Shown here one piece after another: positions 1 through 12,745 of a stretch of 64,000 nt of DNA. Under the pieces are notes generated by a model. That model saw only the letters and a list, made by a program, of their open reading frames with translations. It made no database searches and had not been told where the DNA came from. Source of the DNA: Bathymodiolus brooksi (lineage: Eukaryota > Mollusca > Bivalvia > Mytilida > Modiolidae); assembly GCA_963680875.1 (NCBI GenBank), contig OY804576.1, forward strand, positions 76,947,668 to 77,011,667, in the 5' to 3' direction. The position numbers were made by a program, and so were the translations under genes. Positions within the stretch are counted from its first letter, which is position 1, and every line of letters starts with the position of its first letter.

Positions 1-98
1 TGAGTGGGATTCGAACTCAACCTTAGTGGTGATAGGCACTTATTGCACTGGTAGTTGTAAATCCAACTACCATACGATCACGATCATGATGGCCCCCT
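1..98 (-). mobile_element. SINE family A, head portion (tRNA-derived), cut by window edge
   Basis: Read on the minus strand it begins 'ggggggccatcatgatcg' and runs through the shared 'gttggatttacaactacc' and 'cctatcaccacta' blocks to a B-box-like 'ttcgaatcc' region. The same element sits in the mirrored position of the right arm (30,821), so it predates the inverted duplication. Confidence 0.75.
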
Positions 99-237
99 TT
101 TTTAGGGAGATATATTGATGAGTTGATAATTGAAATCAACTGTAACAATAAATACATTTTAGTCAAAGAAATTTTTAAAATAGTTACAAAATGTACTTAC
201 AGTTAATACTTATTATTTTTTGCTTAATATTTGAAGA

Positions 238-516
238 TACAGTGAAACCTGTGTAAATCTAACCCCTTTTGGGACCAGCTTTTGTGTTTCGGTTCAGACA
301 GATTAACCTAATAAAGATTTGAACTCTATTTAAAGTTTGGTTTATAGAGGATTTCGTTTTATTCAGAATTCTGTTTAGACAGGTTTTACTGTATTAATAG
401 AGCTTTTGTGGTTCGGTTCAGACAGATTTAGTGAATAAAAATTTGAACTTTATTTAAAGTTCGGTTTATACAGAATTTCGTTTTATTCAGAGTTCTGTTT
501 AAAAGGTTTTACTGTA
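238..516. mobile_element. pogo/mariner-like MITE, TA-flanked, internally duplicated
   Basis: It starts 'tacagtgaaacctgt' and ends 'aggttttactgta', i.e. inverted ends flanked by TA, with a second internal copy of the end near 392. The interior repeats phrases like 'ttcggttcagacagatt'. A diverged mirror copy lies at 30,475-30,672. Assignment to the pogo/Tigger type rests on the CAGTGAAACC-style terminus and TA target only. Confidence 0.55.
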
Positions 517-1132
517 TTAATGGATAATAAAGAAAATTGTTCAAGTACACTGTTTAATAAATAATTGAGAGGATTTTTCAATTGTAGCAAACTGTCCCAC
601 TAACTACCATCTTCTGAAAGCTTCTGAAAGATAAGAATAGAAAGCATTTAGCCTGATCTTATAATTTCACATTTTGATATATAGATGATTTTTTGTCTCT
701 AAGCAATCCCAGTGACCACCTGCCTCTACTATATTCCTGTAAACAGGTCATACATGTTGATACTAATAGGTCTGCCTCATATTTAGACTTGTACTTATAG
801 CTAGATATTGACCATTAAGGACAGTTGTAATCCAAGACATGATAAACATGATGACTTTGATTTGCCAATTTCCTACTTTGAGTAACAAAACTTCCTTAAG
901 AACATCATGACTGGTACCATTAGTGAAGCAGGAGATGTTAACCTGTCACATGTTCCTTGTCTCATTCCCCAATTTTTGTGGGAAATCGTGGTGTTTGAGC
1001 TTTTGTTGTTGTTTGTTTGTTTTACATTTATGTTTGTACCGTTAATATTGTTTTTTGTTGTTATAAACTCCTCAGACTTGTTTATGTTGATATCGTCTGA
1101 ACAACAGTATTCTTTTTTATTTATAATTTTAG

Positions 1133-4100
1133 TTCAAAATGTCACAGTGGAAATTTATAAGAGAAGTAAGAAAAGCCCTGAGATTCCTGAGAGTATTTTC
1201 CAGACAATGTTTTAATGATAGAATGGCAGCATTACAAAGAGGAGACTATACCCCTGATGATATATTGAATCATCTTGTCAAAATGAAATGTAAGTAGCTC
1301 ATTATTTTACCATTTCAATTGGTGTCTGTCGTATGTCTGTGGTCACATTTTAACCTTGGTCTATATATCTCAGTGATGATATATTGAATCATCTAGTCAA
1401 AATGAAATGTAAGTAGCTCATTATTTTACCATTTCAATTGGTGTCTGTCGTATGTCTGTGGTCACATTTTAACCTTGGTCTATATATCTCAGTGATGATA
1501 TATTGAATCATCTTGTCAAAATGAAATGTAAGTAGCTCATTATTTTACCATTTCAATTGGTGTCTGTCGTATGTCTGTGGTCACATTTTAACCTTGGTCT
1601 ATATATCTCGGTGATGATATATTGAATCATCTTGTCAAAATGAAATGTAAGTAGCTCATTATTTTACCATTTCAATTGGTGTCTGTCGTATGTCTGTGGT
1701 CACATTTTAACCTTGGTCTATATATCTCAGTGATGATATATTGAATCATCTAGTCAAAATGAAATGTAAGTAGCTCATTATTTTTGTTATCCTCTTACAT
1801 AAACAATTTGGTGATATTATTATCGTAAACAAAACTGCAACAACCACCAATAAATTTGAATGGAAGTATGTTTAGACCGCATTGGTCGTGCAATGGTTAG
1901 CATGCTGGTCTTGAGTGTGGTAAATCATGGGTTCTAACCCTAGTCGGGTCAAACCAAAGACAATATAATTAATATTTGCTGCTTCTTTGTTAAGCATGCA
2001 GCACTAAGGAGTATGAGCAAAGAATGGTTGGCTTGGTATCAAGATAATGTGTCCAAGTGGAGTAACATCTCTACCCACTGACTGTTGTTTCAGTGAATGG
2101 CACTGTAAAAATCCAACAAAGCGTTCTGGTCTAGTACGAAGCGAACATTATTATCACATAAATTGTTACTTGTTCTCGCCATTATGTAACTGAAAAATTG
2201 CTTGTGTGGCATTAAACAACAATTACCAATCAAAATGTTTATTTTTCCAGTTGTTTCCATTCCATCAGATTTCTATAGGGCAGTGGCTTTCATTTTTGGT
2301 CATTTCTAAAAAAAAAACATCACTATAACACTGTTAATATTTAAGAATATATAGAATGACGTCAATTTTAAAGGTTGAGACAAACATTTTCACTAGTATC
2401 TGAGCGAGTCAGATAGGACGAACTGTGATACTAGTCATAATGTATGTAAACACCTTCAAAGCCGATGTTATTGTTTTTATTACATAATGATTTTATTTAA
2501 ACAATTTTATTGGCTATCATGGTGTCACCTGAAATTTCGTAAAATTTGATATTGTTTGATTAAAACTTGTATTGACTTGGTTTCACTTTCGTTTTCGTTT
2601 AATGTAATAAAGCAATTACAGTCTTTTGTATCGGTCAATACAAGTTTTTATGGACCTTAGAAATCAATATTCACCTCAGCCTAAAGGTTTCGGTGAATAT
2701 CGTTTTTAAGGTCCATAAAAACTTCCATAGAAATCAAAGGAAAAAATGTCCAAGTTACTGATAATTACGTATTTTTCCAGGATCACAAATGCAAAAGTTT
2801 TGTGAACAATATATCAATGAAGTCGTGAAGTCTCTTTTCTTTGTCCAATATCTGTGACATTGTACACAGAAAGTTATTGAAACTTGGTTGGAACTGATAA
2901 TAGTTAGTGGTAGAAATCCTTCTGGGAATTTAATATATTGCTATAATATAATTATTTCTAGTCTCCTTTATAGTGCTTTTTAAAACAAATACATTTTCAT
3001 GTGTTTGCATTTGTAGAAGAAATTAATAAAAAAAAAAAATTATTTAGTTCATTGTTTTTTGTATGGATATTGACAAACCTTCTTCCCTCTGCCATTGTTT
3101 ACTTGTCATCTGCCATCTCGGTAGTTTAGCTCGCACAATGAAAAAGTCAGAGGACTTGCATGATGTCATTTAATTTAAACCAATGAGATGATTTAGAAAA
3201 GTCAGAGAAATATGATTGCTGAAATTACCACAGGGGGGAAATAGTCCTAAAACTATTGACCGGCACCACCAGGGGAATAGTCATGCAGTTGATTTTAGGA
3301 TGCAATAACAAAACTACTGTCATGTTTTTATAAAGGAAAAAAGATACTGAAGTATAATATATTGCTATAATATTATTATTTCTAATTTAGTTGTGTTTGT
3401 TATTATTTTGAATATTTAGTATTGAGGAATGGAGGCTAGTCATATCAATGTTGACATAATTTTTCTTCATATTAGCAGAATATTCAAATTATCAAATTAT
3501 CCTAGGTAAATAAAGTTGTTAAATACAGTGAAATCTGTCTAAAACGAACCCTGAATAAACCAAAATACTGTATAAACCAAAATACTGTATAAACCAAAAT
3601 ACTGTATAAACCAAAATACTGTATAAACCGAACTTTAAATAAAGTCTCAATGTAAGAAATCTTTGTTAATTTAACCTGTGTAAACTGAACACCTCTCAAT
3701 TCAATACCATAATTGGTCCCAAGGAGGTAGGATTTGGACAGATTTCATTGTACTACAAACATTTATTCAAGGAAATGACCCCTAAGTTCAAGATGATGAA
3801 GAATGACTATATTGTTTAATAAGTTTCACGTTGTTTTATAATTTTAATTATATATTTTGTTTGGAAATATATATTTGACACACATTTTATAAATAATTAA
3901 TTATTTGTAACAGTAGAGAATCCTAAGGTTGATGAAGAGGTTATACTCGATGATATCACTACATTCTTTGTGGCAGGTAAGGATTTGATTATGGTTTTTT
4001 ATATATATATCTACATGTATAATGGGGTTTTTATATGTATATTTCCCTGTACAAAGTTTTATGTATTGGATCTTTTAAGCGTATTTATATCAAAAGTTGT

Positions 4101-7100
4101 TAAAAGTATTCTGAAATAATTTAATTTGATGTGAATACTGCAATCTGATTGGCTGATCCGTCTAGAGCAACATTGGTTATACTTGATAACCTGGGTTGGT
4201 ATTGTGATATCGCCAACATCAAATTCAAATAGTCCCATGAAATAGTCGTAATTAAAATCGAGGAATCATTAAAAACTTGTAGACACAGCTAGCTACTGAC
4301 TTTAATTTGTGGATTTTATGACTTAAAAGTGTTAAACAAAAAATTCCAAAGTGTTAAACAAAAGGTTCAAATGGCATGACAAGTACAATCTACATGTAGT
4401 TTTGTTGTGATATATTTTGTAAGTTGTCTTTCAATTCAAGCTAGTTTTCTTTGAAATTCCATAAACTGGTACATGTACTTACAACATAAATCATACCCTG
4501 GTACATCTCACTTTACTAGATACAAGAAATTCTTAGCCAATAGAAATTGATATGGTTTTTAATGAATTAATAAGTGATAACCCAGATATGGTGACCTAAT
4601 CACACAGTGAAAATACGACAGAAAGAAGTCCATGTCATTATAATTTTACTGCTTTAATTTTAACTTAATCATAATAATATGACATTTTTATTTTGCAACT
4701 GACATAATTTACCATATGGTAGTTGGATTTACAACTACCTATGCAAAAGTGCCTATCACCACTAGCGTTGTGAGTTCAAATCCTGCTCAGGCGAGGTGTA
4801 CTCGATACAACATTGTGTGATAAAGTTTGTCAGTGACTTGCGGCAGGTTGGTGGTAGTCGAGTCATAGAAATAATTAATAACAATTTAAAAATCTTATTT
4901 ACCACAATATAGCTGAAATATTGCTAAAGTTGGCATTAAACACCAATCAATCAATCGTATTTACCATGGAAACACTACTAGATCTGGTTTAGTTTATGAA
5001 GAGTTTTGTTTTCATTATGAGTTTGTTAAAACTGTCTTTTGTTAGGTTTGAAAGCAGTTTCATTTTATTTTCTCAAGGACAAGAGACAACAGCCAACTTA
5101 TTGAGTTTTGCCATGATGTGTTTGTGGCAAAATAAAGATGTGTTTCAAAGGTAAGTTAAACCCATAAAACATTTTTGATTTTTAAATAATTTTTGTTACA
5201 AATATGGTTTCTGACAAATTGTGTATATTTTTCTAGGACATTTTTTTGTATGTAAAATTCCCTTTAGATTTCAGGTCCAAGGGTAGGTTATTTTGCAAAG
5301 TTTAAAGTACATGTATATATGTATAACTGTTTTTAGTCTAGTCACTAAATACTTGATAGCCCTGTCACAAGCCAGGACCTGTATTTCCAACATTATATTT
5401 TGTGGTATTTTTTATGATCAATGATTTGAAGTGAGAGGTGATTGCTCGTTTTGTTGATATTAGTAGAATTGTGAACTATCACTATTTAAACTCTCTTTTC
5501 ATAACATAACCAATTTATGCCTATATTATATATAGGTCATTGATAGATAATTTTGTTTGATATTTTTTTTCAGATTGAGGAAAGAAGTAAATAATGTAGT
5601 TGGAGTAAAATCTTTCATAAAAATGGATGACGTTAATAAAATGACTTATTTAGACATGGTTATAAAAGAAACACTTCGGCTCTACCCTCCGGCACCAAAC
5701 ACATTTAGAGAAACTATGCATGAAATAGATATATTAGGATACAAAATACCTGTAGGAACACCTATAATGGTATGTTACTATAAATAGCTCTTGTACAGTA
5801 CAGGTCTGGTGTCTTGAAACACATTACAGTTGAACCTTACTATAATATTGCTCATGTACAATACAGGTCTGGTGTCTTGAAATACATTTTATTTGAACCT
5901 TGTTATGATACCAATATATTTACAAGGAGACCACCTTGGTGATGAAAGGGTTGGTGATTCTCACCTTGGGAGTGGTAGATCATGGGTTTAAATCACAGAC
6001 TGTAAAATTTGTTACTCGATCTTTAGTTTTACGTGTAGTGTTTTGTAGATCGTTGTTTGTCCTTTTGTACTTTTTCTTTTGGCCATTGTGTTGTCTGTTC
6101 TTCTTTGATATACGGATTCTGATTACCTCCCTTTGGTATCTTGTGGCCATTGTGTTGTCTGTTCTTCTTTGATATACAGATTCTGATTACCTCCCTTTGG
6201 TATCTTGTGGCCATTGTGTTGTCTGTTCTTCTTTGATATACGGATTCTGATTACCTCCCTTTGGTATCTTGTGGCCATTGTGTTGTCTGTTCTTCTTTGA
6301 TATACGGATTCTGATTACCTCCCTTTGGTATCTTGTGGCCATTGTGTTGTCTGTTCTTCTTTGATATACGGATTCTGATTACCTCCCTTTGGTATCTTGT
6401 GGCCATTGTGTTGTCTGTTCTTCTTTGATATACGGATTCTGATTACCTCCCTTTGGTATCTTCAAACTCTTCTGATTGCTATTTATCTACTAAGCTTGAA
6501 GCATTCAGGAGTAAGAACATGGAGTCATTATGATTAGAGCGATATGTCTGACTGTGAACTGTTGTTGCCACTGAGCAAGCACTATAAAAACCCACTCTTT
6601 TGAGTGTTGATATAGTACAAAGTAGACATCATCATAATCTAATCAATTTTTTTTTTACCTCAACCTAAGTTGTACAATTAAATGGCAAACATGTTAAAAA
6701 TGTTTAGAAATTATTTATTCAAACTATGACATAATAATTTTGGATGAAGTTCTTATTAAAGTGGCTGTGACACTGTCCCATAGTTTAACACCTAAATTAA
6801 TTAAATAATTAGAACAAAAAACAATATGAAATGGGTAAAAATTAGATTTTTTTTAAATTAATATATTTTTGTACAGTTAGTCCCCCTCTTATAAGGCCAC
6901 CCCTTCTGCAAAGAGTGGTGGCCTCTCTTGAAGGGAACAATTTAGCAGTAATTTACCATCTCAGTAAATATGAAATTAGGCCTGATAAGAGAGGTGGCCT
7001 TTGGTTGGAGGGGCCTTATTAGAAGGGGACTACTGTACTTAATTTATATTTTTGCCAATTTTAAAAATCCTTATGTACAATGCAGGTATTATTTTAGGGT

Positions 7101-10042
7101 AATTGGTGTATAATCATGCAATAGCATTAAAATATTTCTGGAGTTTTTGATTCACAAAACATTTGTTATGTTTGGTGAACATGTTTGTGTTGTCTATCAG
7201 CATTTCCGTGATGGAGAGTTGCTGCTAACAAGGACCAAGCTTCTTAATGGTAAATTTGAAGTCATCACTTCAAAAGTTTTACGTTTCAATGTTACAGAAT
7301 ATCTGACTGTTACAGATGACCTAGACTGACCATGTAGGCAAATGCGTCCTTGCAATATTTCACCAGATTTTTCAACATGAGTAATATGACAGGTTCAATA
7401 AGTGGAGTAGGAACTGCTTTCTCTTTTCATTTTGGGGGGGGGGGGGGGGTTGGGGGTTTGCCTTTGTATTTTCAATCCTTTGAATTAAGGCTTCTGATTA
7501 CCTCTTTGGCAACTTCAAAACTTCTCATGGATGTATCAGGAATTAATGAGGATATTTGGTACAAAAGCTTTATGACTGGGAAGATAAATATTGGTACATG
7601 AAATTACTGTAATAATTTTATGTTCTATTTATAGATGAGTACCTATGTTAGTTCAAGGCTTGAAGAATTTTTTCCAGACCCTTTGAAGTTTGATCCTGAA
7701 CGATTTAATCCTGAAGCTGAAAGCAAGTAAGAATCCAATGAATTAATATATTTAATAATAATTTTGTATTACATTTGCAGCTGTCATCATTCATCTAAAA
7801 TAAAAAATAAAAATAATAGATATAAGAACTTCTCCAACAATTGTGTGAATGTGGTTGAATGCACAGTTGATTGTATTTGTAAACTGTAGTGGACTTTGGT
7901 TAAAATTTATATTAGAAAAATTAAAAACCCTGAACATTTTATGTGAATTAAAAATTTTTTTTATCATGAAAGTAGTTAATTGATGAAGGTCAGACGTCTA
8001 CAATCTCCCCAACCACAAAACAAATCACACCTATTGGATCCCAAACTACACACTACAGAGAACACAATGATATGTACTGATGGAAATCTGGATCCTGGTT
8101 GGGACAGACACGAAAATATGATGAATTGAATTGTTGAATTGGATTGTTCTGTATACTTAACAATAAATTTAGTAAGTTTTTTTCCCCAAAATAAATTTTA
8201 TGTAAAATTCACATTACCTTTTTCACATGATTTTATATATTCAATTTATAAGTTCCATTCAAATTCTTGTTAATTCCATATAAAATTTTCTTTTCATAAT
8301 TTTTTATCATCTTTGTTGGTCGTGCAGTGTGGACATAGTAAAATATGTCCCTGTGCTTATGGTTTATAGATGTTATATTAACAATTTTGAAAAGATGTAG
8401 TCAACAATTTGTATTTACAACATTTTCGAACAAATATATTTAAAAAAAAATAATTTTAAACTTTCTTTTCATAACAACCAAGTTTTGCTTGAATGCCTGA
8501 TATAGCATATGTTTTGACTACAATACAGGAAATAGTTTAACATTAAAGACGATGTGATATGTGAAAATGTCTTTGTAGAAACTACAAAGAAGATTAAAAC
8601 CCAAACTAATCCTGAATGATCGATTAATGTCATTTACATAAAATGCCAGTATGAATTCCAAGATGGCCGTCACTGTTTACCATGGAAAATCCGTTGTTTT
8701 AGTTTCTTCTCTGAAACCACAGAAAGATCTAAAACAAACGTGACATGAATGTGCTATGTATTGTTTTTATTGTAGACAAAATTTAACAGATGACTCTATG
8801 AAAAATTTATACAAAGAAATGTTATGTTGATAATCATTGAACGAAACATTGAAAACTCAAATTCAAGAATGGCTACCAATATTTAACATAGTTTAAAACA
8901 ATTATAAATATAACTGTCTTAAACTATGTTTGTATGGTATGCTATGTCATTTTATGTCTAGTGAGTGATACAGGCTCATAAGGCCCTCTGCTTTAAATTG
9001 ATATTTATTTATTTTAGAATACCATCTTATACCTATTATCCATTTTCACTTGGTCCAAGGACTTGTATTGGAAAAAACTTTGCTGAAGTAAGTACCTCAT
9101 AGTAGTTGTAATTAAAAATCAGTGTTGCCAAACTGCTTAAAATTGAAAATATATGTTGACTTCAACTGTGTGTACACTTTTCGTCTTTATTCATATGTCT
9201 GTCATACATTGTAAACTTTCACATTTAAATCTTCTCCTCTGAAACTGCTGAACCATTACTGTTATCAGAAATTTTAAATGTTGGTGTTCAACACCAATCA
9301 ATCAGTAAAATATAAATGGGTAAATAAATACCATTTTTTCCATAATAACCTTTGATATTTGACCCATGGCATATAGAAATGATGTATTCTGTTTTTATTT
9401 GACCAAATTAAAGATTAAGAAGTCTTATCTTTCACTTGTGTGAGAAATTCTACATGTTTTGTTCTCATTCCACATTAGGAAAGGAGGCAACTTTTCCCTT
9501 TGTGGAAGATATTCCTATTCCCTGATCTTCAATATGCTGTCATGAAAGATTAGAACCTTTTAATATTTTTCTCTGAAAGTGTTGGAATGTACCAAGGGTT
9601 ACAATACAAGATCTTGAGAATCCCTGGTTTATTCTCAGCAGTCTTATCTTTGATCTTTAATATGCTGTCATGAAAGAGTCTATTATTCTTCTTTCCTGAA
9701 AGTGCTGAAATGTGCCTTGATGCACAGTACATTGTACTGGAGTTGAGACTCTCTTTTTTTTTTATTCAGTAATTCAGTATCCCTTACAATTAGTAACAAA
9801 TAGTTTAGGGCATATGTTATAGTTTTATAAGATATCCATATGAGATGTTTCTGATATACAATATACACTTTTATCTATTTTTATTCCAGGTCGAAGCCAA
9901 AATTATATTAGCAAAAATCATGCAGAGATTTAACTTCGAATTGGACCCAGACCAATCTTTTGAAATTGAGGAAAGAGCCACACTGAAACCAAAAGGAGGG
10001 GTCATGTGTACTTTAACTTTGTGTGAAAGTGTTGAAACCTAA
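1133..10042 (+). CDS. CYP46A1-like: CYP46A-like cytochrome P450, 3' seven exons (5' part lies left of window)
   Basis: Exons: 1133-1289, 3914-3976, 5078-5150, 5574-5769, 7635-7726, 9018-9087, 9890-10042, with stop TAA at 10040. Every junction has GT-AG splice sites and compatible phase, giving 267 residues. Visible P450 landmarks in order are I-helix AGQETT split across the 3976/5078 junction, K-helix ETLR in the 5574 exon, PERF in the 7635 exon, and heme motif [10 protein letters not shown] in the 9018 exon. The last exon reads [14 protein letters not shown] then [13 protein letters not shown], strongly like the C terminus of vertebrate CYP46A1, a microsomal sterol 24-hydroxylase; the mollusc substrate is unknown. 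Exons encoding the N-terminal half should lie before base 1. It is nearly identical to the minus-strand paralogue and lies tail to tail with it. No disabling change is seen in these exons, so it may be functional, but its 5' half cannot be checked. Confidence 0.9.
1256..1771 (+). repeat. 119-bp tandem repeat spanning a P450 exon/intron boundary
   Basis: About 4.6 copies of a 119-bp unit. Each copy carries the last ~35 nt of the P450 exon that ends at 1289, its splice donor 'aatgaaatgtaagtag', about 70 bp of intron, and an acceptor-like 'ctatatatctcag' just before the next copy. The mirrored gene has only about two units (28,140-28,300). Use of a later donor would retain 'tgtaagtag' and hit an in-frame TAG, so only the first donor is productive. 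Confidence 0.9.
1876..2225 (+). mobile_element. SINE family B (tRNA-derived)
   Basis: The tRNA-like head reads 'gaccgcattggtcgtgcaa' with A-box-like 'ggttagcatgctgg' and B-box-like 'gggttctaaccc'. It is followed by a unique body and a tail 'tggcattaaacaacaatta'. The mirrored copy is at 27,711-28,031, so insertion predates the duplication. Confidence 0.8.
2226..3523. other. Intron with two inverted-repeat elements, no exon seen
   Basis: Within the P450 intron. An imperfect palindrome at 2,365-2,450 has arms containing 'cactagtatc' and 'gatactagt'; it recurs in mirror at 27,470-27,600 and again at 31,340-31,450. A hairpin at 2,639-2,733 pairs 'gtttttatggacctta' with 'aaggtccataaaaac' around 'ttcacc/ggtgaa'. 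The remainder is AT-rich without recognisable coding sequence. Confidence 0.6.
3524..3752. mobile_element. pogo/mariner-like MITE
   Basis: It starts 'tacagtgaaatctgtct' and ends 'gacagatttcattgta'. Four copies of an 18-19-bp repeat 'aaaccaaaatactgtat' lie inside. The mirror copy is 26,766-26,959 with fewer internal repeats, so the element is older than the arm duplication and its interior has since expanded or contracted. Confidence 0.6.
4711..4957 (+). mobile_element. SINE family A, nearly full length
   Basis: The head 'gttggatttacaactacc', 'cctatcaccactagcg' and 'gtgagttcaaatcctgc' is followed by the A-family body and, after a short unrelated stretch, the conserved tail 'aatatagctgaaatattg' to 'aaacaccaatcaatcaatc'. 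Only the tail is present at the mirrored position (25,720-25,780). Confidence 0.7.
5929..6640 (+). mobile_element. SINE family B copy interrupted by a 63-bp tandem array
   Basis: SINE B head at 5,929-6,005 and body from about 6,480 onward are separated by retroelement 3'-UTR-like sequence. Within it a 63-bp unit containing 'gattctgattacctccctt' is repeated about six times (6,080-6,462). The mirror copy at 23,790-24,050 is a SINE B without the array, so the array arose in the left arm after duplication. Confidence 0.75.
6872..7037. mobile_element. TIR MITE of 'tacagt...actgta' type
   Basis: The ends 'tacagttagtccccctctt' and 'agaaggggactactgta' are inverted repeats flanked by TA. The interior is palindromic ('aaggccacc' and 'ggtggcct'). 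The mirror copy is 23,353-23,535, so the insertion predates the inverted duplication. Confidence 0.65.
7147..7520 (+). pseudogene. Retroelement reverse-transcriptase C-terminal remnant plus 3' UTR
   Basis: Read in frame from about 7,200 it contains HFRDGELLLTRTKLLNGKF, a degraded version of the 'LLLTRKLLNQG' block also seen at 12,820. It is followed by a 3'-UTR-like segment with 'ggaactgctttctcttttc' and a poly-G tract. The mirror copy is at about 22,650-23,230. No complete element is present. Confidence 0.5.
7727..9017. other. P450 intron without recognisable elements
   Basis: AT-rich intron between the PERF exon and the heme exon. Its mirror (20,176-22,471) is longer mainly because of a 1-kb TIR element there. 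No exon, RNA gene or repeat family was recognised in this copy. Confidence 0.6.
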
Positions 10043-10226
10043 TTTTATATTACTGGTATATATACAGAGAGTTTGAATGACTTAGAGACTCCATCACCAG
10101 AATATTTTTTATTAGAATTAGAAAATTGACACAACATTTATTATTATTACTATATAATATATAGGATCATTATTTATTAATCTTATTAAAATCATATGTG
10201 GAATGCGCTACACTACATTTATTATC

Positions 10227-10400
10227 AGGTGGCCATGGTGGTCATAATCGTATGGTAGTTGGATTTACAACTACCTGTGCAATCAGTGCCTATCACCACT
10301 AAAGTTGTGAGTTCGAGCCCCGTTCTTGGCAAGGTGTACTCGATACAAAATAGTTTGTCAGTGACTTGTGACAGGTCGTGGTTTTCTACGGGTACTCTGA
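10227..10400 (+). mobile_element. SINE family A, 3'-truncated
   Basis: Head 'ggccatggtggtcataatcg' with the A-family body, ending around 'gggtactctgattta'. The inner-palindrome mirror copy (16,077-16,305) keeps the family tail, so the truncation here is a later deletion. Confidence 0.75.
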
Positions 10401-10632
10401 TTTATTAAAAAAAATCTTTTTCATTTCATTCCATTTTGACATCCAAAATTGATGGATACCTCAGGACATAGCCATTGATTGGTTTTGCTCGAAATAGACT
10501 TCTTATCACATCTCAGGATTCACATTTAATGTGATGTTGCTATGATAAATCCATTCTCACAAAACCAATCAACAATAGTATATATATGTAAACATATATG
10601 TAATTATGTGTCATTATGCAGTTTTATTATTC

Positions 10633-10888
10633 AGGGGTGGTCGGGATCGTATGGTAGTTGAATTTACAACTACCTAGGCAATCGGTGCCTATAACCACTA
10701 AAGTTGTTTGAATCCTGCTCATGAGAAAGTGTACTCTATACAACATTATGTGATAAAGTTTGTCAGTGACTTACAACAGGTCAGTGGTTTTCTCCGGGTA
10801 TTCTGGTTTCCTCCACCAATAAAACTGACCTCCCTGATATAATTGAAATATTGTTGAAAGTGATGTTAAACACCATAACCATAACCCT
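10633..10888 (+). mobile_element. SINE family A, full length
   Basis: Runs from 'aggggtggtcgggatcg' through 'ggttttctccgggtattc' and 'ccaccaataaaactgacc' to 'gttaaacaccataacc'. The mirror copy is at 15,280-15,534. Confidence 0.8.
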
Positions 10889-11341
10889 ATATTATTCAAT
10901 ACAATTGGTTTTGTTATTATTTATATTATTGACTTCCTTTATGATTTTATACAAATTTTTTTAAATATAATTAATTTGTTTGTGTATTGTTTTGTATATT
11001 GATATTTTTAAAAATATAAATAGCAATTAATCTGTAATAAAAGTATTAAAATTTATAATATCTTTTTTATTCACTGTTCCTGATATTATCATACTACTGT
11101 TACATGGGTGTGGGGTCAGGGGTTCACAAGGGTCACAACATCTTTGTTTTATATATTTTAAATACTGATTTACAGTTTAATCTTCCATTGAATCGCTATA
11201 TTAAGTTGAAATAAAAGAAAAAACAGGAGTGTTACTTGGAAGAGATTGTTTGAAATTAAGTATTGTGTAATACAACCATACCTAAATTAAATGTTGGTTA
11301 AGCACACAAAAATGTATTTATTTTTAAGTCTGTACTCCCCA

Positions 11342-11450
11342 ATCTAATTAAAATTAGATCTCCACACTTGCTATCGGTTTTGCAGGCGGAGACTACAAAA
11401 CAACCGATAGAAAATAGGGAGCAGGTGCGGAGATCTAATTTTAATTAGAT
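11342..11450. mobile_element. Palindromic MITE with 26-bp inverted ends
   Basis: The ends 'atctaattaaaattagatc' and 'gatctaattttaattagat' are inverted repeats around a short core with 'tatcggtt' and 'aaccgata'. The mirror copy is 14,715-14,824. Confidence 0.75.
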
Positions 11451-11599
11451 AGTGTACCCGCCAAAATAAATCCAACAAACATCTAATTTCAATTGTGTCC
11501 TCCCCCCTCCGCTCCCACCAAAAAAAAAACCACACACACAATACAATAAATAAAAAACAAACAAAAAACCAAAACTAAAAAAATACAAAACAAAAAATA

Positions 11600-12745
11600 A
11601 TTATGTCCCCCAAACGAAGTTTGGGAGACATATTGTGTTTGCTCCGTTTCTTTTTATTAAGTCCCCAAACAAAGTTTGGAGACTTATTGTGTTTGCACCG
11701 TTTCTTATTATTATTATTATTATTATTCTTTGTTTCTTTCTTTCTTCCGCCAAAAGTATCCGACACATTTCTCAGCGACTACTGAACGGAAATTAATGAA
11801 AATTCACAGGTATGTTAAGCACTATGAGTAGATGTGCAGAGTACTTTCGGATTTTTCAAAATGGCCGCCATTGGCATGGAAATGGCCAAAATGCTAAAAA
11901 ATTGAAAAACACAAAAATGATCATAGCAAGTTACTCGCCGAACAGAAAATGATGAAACTTGATAGGAACAACATCCACATCTAGTGGATCGAGATAAGCC
12001 AAAAAAAATCGGAATCGGTTGGACAAACTTTGCCGCAGTTGCCATGGAAACAAAAAAAGGGGGATTTAAAATATTGTTGGATTCCTTTCATCAAACTTCA
12101 TGAAACTTTGTTGGAATATCCACTGTAGTGTGTGGCAGCTTTTTGGGGGTTGAAAAAATTCAAAATGGCGGCCACTGCCATGGTAACCAAGGTACAAAAT
12201 GGCCACCAAATACAAAAATCCTCCAATTTGGGCAAAATTTGGCTTCCAAGTAGATTATGATGTTGCGAATTGATATTCATCATTGGTTTGCTATGGCGGC
12301 CATATTGAATCCAAAATGGCCACCAAAATACAAAAATCCTCCGATTTGGGCGAAATTTGGTTTCCAAGTAGATTATGATGTTGCGAATTGATATCCATCA
12401 TTGGTTTGCTATGGTGGCCATTTTGAATCCAAAATGGCCACCAAAATACAAAAATCCTCCGACTTGGGCGAAATTTGGTTTCCAAGTAGATTTTGATGTT
12501 GGGAATTGATATCCATGGTTTGGGAGCCATATTATGATCGACTTTGTAGGAATATCCACCATAGTATGTGGCAGCTTTTGGGGGATTGAAAAAAAATTCA
12601 AAATGGCGGCCGTTGCCATGGTAACCAAGATATAAAATGGCCGCCAAATACAAAAATCCTCCGATTTGGGCGAAATTTGGTTTCCAAGTAGATTATGATG
12701 TTGGGAATTGATATTCATCGTTGATTTGCTATGGTGCTCGGAATT
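11600..12745. mobile_element. Left-arm-specific insertion with 'tgtcccccaaac' end and ~120-bp minisatellite
   Basis: Begins with palindromic 'ccccaaacgaagtttggg', followed by a second similar palindrome, a TTA microsatellite and a 'ccgacacatttctcagcgac' block. From about 12,150 a ~120-bp unit with 'aaaatggccaccaaaatac' and 'gatttgggcgaaatttgg' is repeated about four times. The inner mirror (14,498-14,560) lacks all of it, so it inserted after the inner palindrome formed or was deleted there. I recognise it as a common mollusc repeat type but cannot name its superfamily. Confidence 0.65.

Noticed and set aside
907..1215. 102-codon plus-strand frame
   Set aside because: It overlaps the real P450 exon in a different frame and begins in intron.
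12098..12718. Overlapping minus-strand frames of 89-120 codons
   Set aside because: Translation of the ~120-bp minisatellite in the 11.6-12.7 kb insertion.
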